NCBI GenBank assembly: GCA_018894105.1
Contig: CM032118.1
Span: 33,460,690-33,524,689 of the forward strand
Reading direction: 5' to 3'
DNA: 64,000 nucleotides
DNA from: Jacaranda mimosifolia
Taxonomy: Eukaryota; Streptophyta; Magnoliopsida; Lamiales; Bignoniaceae
Numbering within the stretch: the stretch's first letter is position 1; every line of letters begins with the position of its first letter. The translations under genes were made by a program, and so were the position numbers. The notes beneath the pieces are model-generated. The model did no database searches, was not told the origin of the DNA, and worked only from the letters and a program-made list of their open reading frames with translations. Shown piece by piece: positions 21,382 to 32,800 of this stretch.

Positions 21382-24300
21382 ATGCCATCAAATAATGAGA
21401 CAACTAATATTACGAGTATTGAGTCCAACGCCAATAGCATTGGTAGTGGAGTTCGGACCACTGTAATTGCTCCTGCACCTATTGCGGTGGGACAAATCGA
21501 GAAGTCAAGAAAATTCAATGGGTATGAAGAGATGAATCCTAATGTTACCAAGGTGGTCAAAATATCCGATGAGGTAGGAGACGTGAATTTGTCAGCAATT
21601 GTTTCAGAGGTAAACCTAGCTGAAAATCCCAATCATTGGTGGGTGGACATGGGGGCCACTTGACACGTGTGTGTCAATAGAAATATGTTTGCAACCTATA
21701 AGGAGGTTGATGATGAAAATTTGTACATAGGAAATTCCTCAAACTCCAAGGTGCATGGAGTTGGCAAAATAACATTGAAAATGACTTTTGAAAAAGAGTT
21801 GACTCTCAATAATATGCCTCGTGTGCCGGAGACTAGAAGGAATCTAGTATTTGGGCCAATGTTAAGTAGGAATGGATTTAAAATGGTCTTTGAGTCCAAC
21901 AAGTTTGTACTTACTAAAAATGGGATACTTTTCGATAAATGTTATCTGTGCAATGGTCTTTTTAATATGAGTGTAATGACTATCATACCAAATAATGGAC
22001 CAAGTATTGATTTTAATAAAAAAATAAATTCTTCCCACTTGCTTAAGTTGTCTAATTTATGGCATCATAGATTAGGACATGTTAGTTATAAATCAATCTC
22101 TAAACTTGTAAACATTGGCCTATTACCAAAATTAAATCTCCACTTAAAATCAAGATGTGAAATTTGCATTGAGGTAAAGATGACCAAAATTCCTTTCAAA
22201 TCAATTGAGAGAAGCACTGAACCATTAGATTTAATTCACACTGATATATGTGATTTAAAAATGGCGCAATCTAGAGGTGGAAAGAAATATTTTATTACTT
22301 TTATTAATGATTGCATTAGGTATTGCTATGTTTACTTACTTTCAAGTAAAGATGAGGCTTTGGAAGTATTTAAACAATATAAAAATGAGGTTGAGAATCA
22401 ACTTGGGAGGAAAATAAAAACTGTTCGAAGTGATAGATGAGGGGAATATGTTTACCTATTTGAAGAGTTTTGTGCACAACATAGAATAATCTATGGAATG
22501 ATAGCTCCATATGCACCTTAATCAAATGGCGTTGCAGAGCGTAAAATAGAAATTTGAAAGAAATGATGAACGCTTTATTAATAAATGAAGGAGTACCTCA
22601 AAACATGCAGGGAGATGCAGTGTTGATTGCAAACCACATACTTAATAAATTGCCTCATAAGAAACTAGAAAATACCCTTATGAAGTTTGGAAAGGTCATT
22701 CACCTTCCTACCAATATCTTCGAGTGTGGGGGTGTCTAGTTAAGGTATGAGTTCCACCTCTTAAAATGGTCAAGATAGGACCTAAAACAGTTGACGGAAT
22801 CCTTATTGGGTATGCACAATATAGTGCAACGTATGGATTCCTTATATATAAATCTGATATAGATAATATTCATGTTAACACTATTATCGAGTCAAGGAAT
22901 GCAAGTTTCCTTGAGGATATGTTTCAATGGAAAAGGAAATAAGGACAAATCTCAATTAAAAGACCTCGAGAAGTTCAAGAATCGGACAAAGAGGAAAATT
23001 AACTTAGACGTAGCAAGAGGACTAGAATACCTATGTCATTTGGACCTGATTTTCTTAACTTATATGCTAGAAAGTGAACCACAAACTTTCACTGAGGCTA
23101 TGACAATGCTAGAAGCTCCATTATGGAGAGAGGTGATGAAAAGCAAAATTGAGACCATCATACAAAACCACATCTGGGAATTGGTGTATCTTCCTCTTGG
23201 AAATAAACTCTTTAGGGTGTAAATGGATTTTCAAGAAGATGATGAAAGCATATGGTACAATAGATAAATATAAGGTGAGATTAGTAGTCAAAGGATATAG
23301 ATAAAATGAAGGTCTTGATTACTTTGACATTTACTCACCGGTGATGAGAATAACATCCATTAGATTATTAATTACATTTGCAGCACGTAGCAAGAGGGCT
23401 AGAATACCTATGTCATTTGGACCTGATTTCTTAACTTATATACTAGAAAGCGAACCACAAACTTTCACTGAGGCTATGACAATGCTAGAAGCTCCATTAT
23501 GGAGAGAGGCAGTGAAAAGTGAAATTGAGTCCATCATACAAAACCACACGTGGGAATTGGTGCATCTTCCTCATGGAAATAAACCCTTAGGGTGTAAATG
23601 GATTTTCAAGAAGATGATGAAAGCAGACGGTACAATAGATAAATATAAGGTGAGATTAGTAGTCAAAGGATATAGATAAAAGAAAGGTCTTGATTACTTT
23701 GACACTTACTCACCAATGACGAGAATAACATCCATTAGATTATTAATTGCATTTGCAGCTATCAATAACCTCGAGATTCATCAAATGGATGCTAAAACAA
23801 CTTTCCTAAATGGTGACCTAGACGAGGAAATTTATATGGAACAACCAGATGGGTTTGTAGTTCCAATGCAAGAGAAAAAAGTGTGCAAGCTGATTAAGTC
23901 ATTATATGGTTTAAAACAATCACCTAAACAATGACACATAAAGTTTGATCAAGTCATGCTTGCAAATGGCTTTAGGATCAATGAATGCAATAAATGTGTG
24001 TATGTCAAGGGTACCGCTTCTAAGTATGTCATCGTGTGTCTATATGTAGACGATATGCTAATTATGGGAAGCAACAATGACATAATCAAAGAGATAAAAA
24101 GGTTGTTAAGCAGCAATTTTGATATAAAAGATATGGGAGTAGCAGATGTGACCCTTGGAATAAAAATTATTGACATCTCGTGGGCTAGCGCTAACAAAAT
24201 CTCATTATATTGAGAAAGTGTTACAAAAGTTCTTGAGACAAGAACACGGACATGCGAAAGCTCCCATAGATGCAAATCAACGACTTACCAAAAATAAAGG

Positions 24301-24918
24301 TAAGGCAAAGGCTCAACTAGAGTATGCGCGCATAATTGGGAGCCTCATGTACATCATGAATTGCACGAGACCTAATATAGCATGTGCTATTGGTAAGCTA
24401 AGTAGATTTACTAGCAACCCAAGTCAAGAGCATTTGACTGCACTAATTAGAGTTTTAAAGTACTTTAAATATATCTTAAGTTATGGGTTGCATTATACAA
24501 GATATTTGACTATAATAGAAGGTTACAACGATGCTAATTGGATATCAGACTCCAGTGAAATTAAGTCCACAAGTGGATATGTTTTCACTTTAGGAGGAGG
24601 GGCCATCTCGTGGAAATCCTCAAAACAAACCTGCATAGGTCAACTATAGAATCTGAGTTCATAGCATTAGACAAAGCAGAATGGCTACACCATTTCTTGG
24701 AAGATATCCCTAATTGGCCCAAACTTGTGCCTGCAATTTGCATTCATTGTGATAGTCAATCGACAATTGGTAGCGCACAAAGTAATACGTACAATGGTAA
24801 GTCTAGACATATACATCATAGACATAATACCGTTAGACAATTGCTCTCTGATGGAGTTATCTCTATTGATTATGTGAGATCAAAAGAGAACATTGCTGAT
24901 CCATTAACCAAAGGTTAA
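21382..24918 (+). pseudogene. copia gag-pol polyprotein pseudogene
   Basis: The first frame (21382-21660) opens with a gag-type N-terminus (EKSRKFNG), then jumps to the protease motif WWVDMGAT followed by a stop; the usual D-T/S-G is DMG. Most of gag is missing. Integrase follows: zinc-binding WHHRLGH...CEIC (about 22060-22165), catalytic DLIHTDICDL, then VRSDR and a stop at 22438, and SNGVAERK near 22520. Reverse transcriptase (about 23040-24200) contains an internal tandem duplication but keeps MDAKTTFLNGDL, SLYGLKQSP and the catalytic YVDDMLI (24045). RNase H runs at about 24320-24918 (GSLMYIMNCTRPNIA, ESEFIALDKAEWLHHFL, KENIADPLTKG). At least five in-frame stops or frameshifts abolish function. 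Confidence 0.85.
23009..23759 (+). repeat. 376-bp tandem duplication inside the copia RT
   Basis: CGTAGCAAGAGG...ATTTGCAG at 23009-23384 recurs at 23385-23759 at high identity. The unit is not a multiple of three, so it also shifts the frame. Both copies cover the linker and RT N-terminus (SFGPDFLTY, EPQTFTEAMTMLEAPLWRE, the IFKKMMKA stretch, and the RITSIRLLI stretch). Confidence 0.85.
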
Positions 24919-25571
24919 ATAGAGAGCAAGTTGAAAAATTATCAAGGGGAATAGGACTTAAGCCTATAAAATAAATGAGGCACTACAATGGAAACCCTAC
25001 CTATGTGATTGGAGATCCCAAGAAATAGGTTAAAAGGGAAAAACAAGTTGTTGTGTCTTGACGTGGATGCATTGTGGGGGTCTAACCTCTATCATATTCC
25101 TTTGATAAGTAGACAGTGCCACCAACAAAGGTTAAGTTTAAGCTTTGCTTTTAATGGTTCTTATACTTTTAATCTTCAAGTGGGGGTGCAGCAGGAACCT
25201 TTTAATAAGAAACCACCTATATAAGTAGGGACTAGGCCGATCCTATGAGAATTTTTAAGGCTGAATTCTCAAAGAGTACTCATGAATCCCAAGAATTGTT
25301 CAGGGCCGAAATGAACACAACCGTAAGAACTTAAATTGACTATTAGGCGGAGTTGTGTGAAGTTCTATTGTCTTGGTGTATACAAAAAGTCGAACAGTCC
25401 AAGACATCGCGTTCACTGGTTGGCGAGTATATCTGATAGTTCTCACTAAGGAAGGTTCAAAGCCACAAGCTACCTATCTTGATACAATTTCGCTTAATCT
25501 GGAACTCTTTCGTGTGTGTTTGCATTCATATGCATAGATGGCGAGATGATTTTCTTATTCATGTGGGGGAT

Positions 25572-26351
25572 TGTAAAATTCAGCATATTTATATGCCTAA
25601 ATTAAATAATTGAATAAGAAAATTGAGTTTAAATTGAGAAATAATTTAAGGACATTTTAATGGGTAGCATGAGTCTACCTGCATTGGGAAAAAGGCTGCG
25701 GGTGTGTAAATAAAATAATTAAAATTTATTTTTAATATATTCGATAGACATACCCCTCTAGAAAAGTTAGCTCAAAAGCTAGAGCTATGACTTGAGATCA
25801 TAACTCTTTAGTGGGGTTGTGACTCTTCATTAAAAGAGTAAAGTTACTGGATTTATCCTATAGTTGTGTTCTTAAAAGAAAGAATTATGACTCTAGTAAA
25901 GAATCATGTCTTGTAAACAAAATTGCATTGCACAACTATAAATAGGAGTGCTTAGAACCAACCAAAATCAGGGAAAAATATAAACATACATACTAGCATT
26001 CTGTCTCACTACATTGCACACTTATACACTGTCTATTGAAGAAAAGTTCCAAGTTAGTAAAGTTTGATAGTTTCATCCTATTAGAGTGCTACTTTAGACC
26101 GGATGAGAGCCGTTGTATCTTGGGAGGTTAATTACTAGGAGTCTTCTAGCACCGTGTGAGAGGTAATATTACCTTAAGGAGACTGTTGGAGCAACAGACC
26201 TCGACTAATACAATTATTATTTTGCATTCAAATAGGTTTTCTGTTACTTCCTTTAAAAAGTATCTCGTGTTATATAATTTTATATGGTTATATATTTTAA
26301 TTATATATATGCACAAATATACACGATATAATTTATTACATTTTTCTAACA
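25572..26351 (+). repeat. 3' LTR of the copia element
   Basis: 780 bp from TGTAAAATTCAGC to TTTTCTAACA. It holds a TATA-like CTATAAATAGG at about 25938 and is the only full-length LTR copy of the element. TACAT follows as the target duplication. Confidence 0.8.
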
Positions 26352-26356
26352 TACAT

Positions 26357-27224
26357 CAATTTTCATTATAAAAAAAAACACATGTTACATCAATTGCAAT
26401 CATTATACTTTATTTCACAATCAAACATAACTAATAACTCAAATTTATACTTTATAAACTAACCTATCTCATTTTTTCTCTCTTAGAAATGAAAAATGGA
26501 AAATGAGACGACAAACAATCAGAAGCATTTAAACCTTGGGGATTTCGTTTTCTAGACAATTTTTCTCTCCATAAGCACACGTGGAATTTTTATTTTACAT
26601 GGCAAGTGACAAAGACCCAAGGTTACGTAGGATTAAAATTGCTGGGAGTGTATTGGTTAAGTGCCGCGCAAGCAAATTTAGCATTTATTGTATTTTCCAA
26701 CTATTCATATCCATTTTTTATTTTTTATTTTTTGTCCAACTTTAATATCTCCTACAGTTAATTCTCTTTTATGAAATGGGCTTTTCTACCGTCCTTTTTC
26801 TTTTATAGTTTTCCATTATTTTTTTATTAAATACATGGAATTTATGTTTGATCTAATGCAAACGATTAGAGAATTTCAATTGATCATTTCCGAAATGATG
26901 AGGGTGGAGGCTGGCCAGCTCAGGAATCGGGCACTTCATGGTGGTGTTCTCTTCATCCCAGTAGACTCATTATTTATATGTAGCCTTTTTGCTGTAGGCT
27001 TTAGGTGCTGTCTCTGCATATTATGATGTAGATGTACATTAAAGATCTGCTACGAGTGGAGGAGAAAGTCCAATCATTTTTTTTTCTTTTTTTTTTTTAA
27101 GATTTGCATTGTATAGGGGAGATTTTATCTTTTCTATTGGGCAGTTGACAAGTCCTACTTACATGGATTATATAAATAGTTTATTTTACACTAGTTTAAT
27201 ATTTTTGTTTTCTCAAAATTAAAG
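26357..27224. other. Gene-free stretch between TEs
   Basis: AT-rich with no recognisable gene. A 63-codon frame at 26835-27026 has no motif and no codon bias that I can defend. Long poly(T) occurs near 27078-27100. Confidence 0.4.
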
Positions 27225-27614
27225 ATACAAACTAGTCGAGTCAACTTGCAAACCTTACGAGCCGAGCTCAAGCTGAATTGAGCTGTTTGAATTTAGGCTC
27301 GAGGCTCGTCAGTCAATATATAATTAAATATTTTGCGAGCAAGTATATAATTAAATATTATTTTTTTTATTTTATTAATAAATATATATTATATTTCTAT
27401 TTTTTTATTTTGAGTTCGAGTTCAAACAAGAGAGCTCGAGTTTGAACTTGCAGTTTTTTACAATTCATTTGCCAATTTGAGCCTTATCGAGTTGAGCTGA
27501 GCTCAACCTTAAAATTTTAGATTTGTCGAATTCGACCCTAATATATATATATATATTTCTCAAATTCGAAAATTTTGTTCGAACTCAACTTGGCTCGGCT
27601 GGATTGTACTCCTA
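27225..27614. mobile_element. hAT-like MITE rich in GAGCTCGAG motifs
   Basis: The right end reads GGCTCGGCTGGATTGTACTCCTA, whose inverse TAGGAGTACAATCCAGCC resembles the TAGGGGT-type ends of plant hAT MITEs. The interior is crowded with GAGCTC, GCTCGAG and GAGCTGAGCTC. The left boundary is uncertain and a target duplication was not confirmed. Confidence 0.5.
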
Positions 27615-28009
27615 CTTGAAACCAAATGATTGATTGTTTAAGGGGAAAAATTCATTCTTCTTTTTTTTTTTTTTTATCGGCCAAATATATAGGAAACTAG
27701 GCGGAGATGAGCCATGTTCCATCTGATCGATGCTTCTGTCCTTAAATCGGTATGCTGCAACATGGGGAATTTGGATATAAAATGATCGAGGCAAAAGAAT
27801 GCAAAAGCATAAAATTATGTCTTATTTTGTTGCTTTCTCAATATGAGACCTCTTTCTATTAGTTTGATTTATATATAAAAATCATAAAAAAAGATAGCAC
27901 ATCCAAGGCCTACTATTCTCAAATTTTCTTGAAAATAATGATACTAAATTGACACGGTGAACAAAAGTTCGGTGGCATGTATGTATGGTTTCATCTCATT
28001 TTTCTAAGA

Positions 28010-28296
28010 CAATGTTTGTTTTTATTTTTCCATAATATTTTTTAAAATATATATATATATATTTTTTTAATTTTCCCTAAACTAATTAAAATTATATCAA
28101 AATATCCTAAAATACTCTTCTTCCAATATTTTTTATGAAGGACACAATTATTATATATATATACATATATATTATCTTACATTACAATTATACATATATA
28201 AAATTATATTTTTATCCCACTGACAAGACAAAAGGTTATTGATTTAACATCTATAATACAATTTATTTTCTTTCAAAATAAAACCAAACATACTAT
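28010..28296. mobile_element. Possible MITE with TGTTTG ends
   Basis: CAATGTTTGTTTTTATTTTTCC on the left and TTTCAAAATAAAACCAAACATAC on the right are imperfect inverted repeats about 290 bp apart. The interior is AT-rich with TA runs. No confirmed target duplication. Confidence 0.4.
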
Positions 28297-28356
28297 TCCA
28301 ATTTAAAATATTCTTTAACAAATTTTTAAAATGACATATATTGCATTTCTCAGCCC

Positions 28357-29039
28357 TAGGTATGAAACAGGTTAGGCCAACTTAGAATAGGCTATGCTGT
28401 TATGCAACATAACCTATTATCTATGATAGTTTTTTTTTTTTTTTTTTAAGGTCAGAATTAGCTTTTTTAATAAATTAAAAAGCCTTGATTTGATCTGAAA
28501 ACTTATATAAAAGCCTATCTTCAGGTTCTAATTAGGCTTAAAAATTACATGAGTTTAGACTTTTAATAGGTTCAAATTTTTAATAAACCTTAATATATCT
28601 AATTATGTAATAGGGTTGAAAGTTATGTAAATTATAACAACGTATATAGACAATAGCAAAAAGATAAAAAATAGATATATAGTTATACAAGTCAAAATTA
28701 AAGCATAAAATAATTGTATATAATAAAAGCTATATAGATATAGATCCTAAAAATAAACTAATTCACTTTCATCAAATATTGATTAAACAATAAAAGCTAT
28801 TTTATATTAGTTTATTAATATATAATATAATATAATTATTTTATATTATATAAAGAATGATGAATGGGTCGCCTATTAAACTCATGGGCTTTTAAAAAAA
28901 GTTTAAACTTAACTTATTTAATTAAAAATATTACTTTTTAAGTTTTGATTTGATATTTTTATTAGGTTTAACTATGTTATACATAAATTAGGCCATAGGG
29001 CCATGATGAACAGCTTAACCTATTCTTGTTTCTATCCAA
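28357..29039. mobile_element. hAT-like non-autonomous element
   Basis: The left end TAGGTATGAAACAGGTTAGGCC and the right end GCTTAACCTATTCTTGTTTCTATCCAA are imperfect inverse repeats. Flanking octamers CTCAGCCC (28349-28356) and CTCACTCC (29040-29047) agree at 6 of 8 positions. AGGCC and TTAGGC motifs recur inside. No transposase sequence. Confidence 0.5.
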
Positions 29040-29712
29040 CTCACTCCCAACACTATTTTTTTTCAAATCAGTTGAAATAAAACCAAACAGCCAAAAATTT
29101 CAGTCCACATTCATAATTTGAATCATATTAAGCTGGACGTCGGGTGAAAACAAACAAATGAGTTTTAATCATAATTTTTAATCCCTTAATATGGCCGCAT
29201 TTTAATGGTTAAAAAAATAAAATCAAATGATTGCTATATTTACAAATAAAACGTAGACACTAGTTGTGTGCTTGTGCCCTACTGCCAATACAGTAATATT
29301 ATTAATCATAATGATGGAAATAAGACTTGGATTTCCATTAAATTCAAATCAATCACATCAAAAAAAAAAAAAAAGGAAAAGAAAAAAAAAAAAGTAAAAG
29401 CTAAAAAGATTGGGTCATAAATTTTAGTCTACAAGCTTTCTAAGGAGCAAGTTAGCATTACACCAAAATCCAAGGGCAGTCATTGCAAATTTGACGATTC
29501 ATGAATCGACAAAACTTTCTCATCAGATCAAAACTCAGCATGATAGCCATCTCCCCCAAGCAAACAATAATAATATTTCTGAATCCATCTTCTTCTTTGT
29601 CTAGTCTCCAAAAAGTCTCTCCTCACTATCAACCAGTACAACCCCCTCTGTATCCGTGCTTTCGCCTCTCTGGTCCCAATCCGCCCCCATCGGATCTCCC
29701 CCAATCCTCAAA

Positions 29713-29720
29713 TATATATA
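29713..29720 (+). promoter_or_regulatory. Candidate TATA box of the VCS gene
   Basis: TATATATA lies about 170 bp before the VCS start codon, with CT-rich sequence on either side. The position is plausible for a core promoter with a short 5' leader, but the motif is common in this AT-rich DNA. No transcript evidence is available. Confidence 0.35.
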
Positions 29721-29887
29721 CACTTCTCAATCAATCTATGCATTCACAATCATATATCTATACAAGAACGGCGGTCTCAGCTCTCAGTCATCCGGAAAGC
29801 TATTCAGATCGATCTCTATCAGATATCAGCAGTTGTAGATACACGCTCGTTTTTGGTTTATTGCTATAAAGACATATATAGATAGAG

Positions 29888-32800
29888 ATGGCTTCCCCGG
29901 GCAATCCAAGCCCGCAAGGCGGAGGTCCGTTCGATATGCATAAATTATTCAAACCTTCTACTCCACCACCGCTCCCCACTTCCACTCCCACTTCAAACCC
30001 TAATCTTCAAAACTTCACCGATAATGCTAGTAATGCGAATACCAACCCTAATTTGGTTTCAGCACCTTTCCCACCCCCTTCAGCATCTTATCCTCCGCCC
30101 ACCGGCGCCGGTGGTGGGCCCTACTCCTATTCGCCCCAAACATCCCCATTCCACTACCACCCAGTGTACACCGCCTACTCCAACCCTCCACAGCCCCAAC
30201 AAGAATTTGCTAACGTGCACCCCCAGAGGTCCCTGTCTTATCCCACGCCACCCCTCCAACCCCAAGTGCAAACACCTACTTCATCGCAACACCACAACTT
30301 TCAAAACCCCCCGAATCCGCAGAACCCTAATAACCCCGGCGCCCGTTTAATGGCATTGTTGAGTGCGCCACCTTCAACGCTGGAGATTCCCCAGCAGCCG
30401 TCAATGCCAATGCCTCAAACCCACCCCACTTCCTCTTCGGGCTCGGATTTTTCTGTGTCACAGAATGTGAACATGGTGCCCTCGGGGCCGGGCTTAGTGA
30501 TTACACATCAGGGCCCTGTGATGCGGATGCCTAGTAATAAGCTCCCCAAGGGACGTCATTTGATCGGGGATCATCTGGTTTATGATATAGATGTTAGATT
30601 GCCCGGAGAAGTGCAGCCTCAGCTGGAGGTTACGCCCATTACGAAGTATGGGTCTGATCCAGGACTACTTGTGGGGAGGCAGATTGCGGTTAATAAGACT
30701 TATATATGTTATGGGCTCAAGTTGGGGGCAATCCGGGTGCTCAATATTAATACTGCTTTGAGGTCATTGCTTAAGGGTCTAACTCAGGTTAGTTGCCACT
30801 TAGCCTATGTAGATTTTGTTCTTATGAATTTTATTCTTGTAAGGATCAGAGTGTTACTTATTCTTTTGTTTGCTCTAGTGATGTTTTAGTATTTTACTTA
30901 ATAACTAACACAAATATTAGGCATTATTCAAATGTTACTTTTTCACAAAATGATTGGAAAGGGTTTGAGTATCATACCATGGTTTTCTGGGTATTTTATG
31001 AAATACGAGTGCTTTTGCAGTATGGGTGAACTTTAAATTATGATGCATGTATATTTCTGAATGTTAAAAAACTGTGGTACTAGGTATAGAATTTGTTTTT
31101 TAACAGTTAGTGTCCAAGGAAACAAGTTTTGACTGCTGAGAATAAGGTTCTGCTCAAATCTTGCAATGACGTATCTTCCCTTTAATGCCTCATCAGCTAG
31201 GTTTTGTGATTCATTTTTTGTGATATTCCTTGATATGATTGGTGGGGAAAGTCGTGTGGTCGAAATTCTATTTTGTCATTTGAACATATATGAATTACTC
31301 TATAGTCTGACTCTTTTATTACTTGATATTCAAGCAAGCATTGGTAACCCACTTGATTTATTTCGTGGATAATGTAATTTCTTCCAGAGGGTCACAGACA
31401 TGGCTTTCTTTGCTGAGGATGTTCACCTTTTGGCTAGGTAGACTCTCTGTCAGTTGTTTTTGTAATTTGCATCTTTTGGTTTGTCCTTAATATGCTATTT
31501 GTTTGCATACAGTGCAAGCGTAGATGGTAGGGTTTATGTGTGGAAGATAACTGAAGGTCCTGATATAGAAGACAAGCCTCAAATTACTGGAAGAATTGTC
31601 ATTGCTGTTCAAATTACTGGAGAGGGGGAATCCGTCCATCCTAGAGTTTGCTGGCATTGCCATAAGCAAGTATGCTGTTCTTTCACATTCACGCTTTGTG
31701 GCTTACAGCTGTGTCTTTGTACCTCCTAGCCATAGTTTTTGGTTAACCAAGTAATTTTAACCCATACAGGAAGTTCTTGTAGTGGGAATTGGGAGGCGTG
31801 TTTTGAAGATTGATACCACAAAAGTTGGAAAAGGTGAAAAGTTTTCAGCAGAGGAACCCCTCAAATGTCCCATTGACAAGTTGATTGACGGGATCCAACT
31901 TGTTGGCAGCCACGATGGAGAAGTGACTGACTTGTCTATGTGCCAGTGGATGACCACCCGCTTGGTATCTGCTTCAGTGGATGGAATGGTTCGTAATAAA
32001 GTTCCTCGTCACTCTTTCCTAAAGCTTTTTCAGTTGATATCTTCTTAGGTATTAATATGGAGTAAGTAGATAATGATTTGTCTCATTCTTTTGCTACTGT
32101 TACTTTCTTACTGATTAAATGTGGCCAAGGAAGGACATTCTTCTGTAGAATCAAATGCAGAATCATTACAAGTGGTCTCTCTCTTCCTCTCACACACACA
32201 TTCAGTTACACATACATTCCCAGACACTCACATGCACAAATTTAATCTGCTGAGGTCTTTCAGGAAGTTCTCCAGGATCAGTAGTTCTAGTGTAGAACAA
32301 CTAAGTTGCTTTAAGGATGTGACCACACTGTAATAGATATCGATCAATTCTGCATGGCATTTAATGCACGAAATTAAGAAGTTCCAATAGGAAAAGAGAA
32401 TGAAACTCTGGGATCTGATCAAGTAGCAATAAGTGGATTTCTCTAAATTAATCGTGTTGCTCTGTCTCACTTGTGAAGGCACCATGCAGAAGAAAGAGCT
32501 GGCAATTGTCTTGAAAGCAAAATGAGTTGCCCAGCTCCTAGATGGAAGAGATTTTGGTTGAAGACTGATCACTTTTTGCAAGCTTGATTGAAGAGGGCTG
32601 GACCAGTGTACTTATTTTTCCAATGAAAAACGATAAAGATGAACAGAATGACCAGGCCTAAAACAAGGAATGAAAAGCCAAGGACATTAATGGCAATTCT
32701 TGTCCTTGTATAATGATAAACAATGCACTAACAATTAGCTGGAGTGGAAACCGTGGCCTTTTTTAAGAACTGACACCTTCCAAATCAGAAGTACTGAAGT

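Larger units (their letters stand above)
19730..26351 (+). mobile_element. Ty1/copia retrotransposon with an inverted 5' LTR
   Basis: The 3' LTR is 25572-26351 (780 bp, TGTAAAATTC...TTCTAACA), preceded by a purine-rich TGTGGGGGA. The left end, 19730-20412, is the same LTR in reverse orientation, lacking about its first 95-100 bp. It is joined head to head to a truncated forward LTR (about 20413-20843, matching about 25940-26351). TACAT occurs immediately left of 19730 (19725-19729) and immediately right of 26351 (26352-26356), so the composite behaves as one insertion. Internal order is gag remnant, protease, integrase, RT, RNase H, as in copia. No usual initiator-Met primer-binding site follows the forward LTR end. 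Confidence 0.85.

Noticed and set aside
30024..30350. Proline/histidine-rich frames overlapping VCS exon 1 on both strands
   Set aside because: They are shadows of the proline-rich N-terminal coding sequence of VCS.
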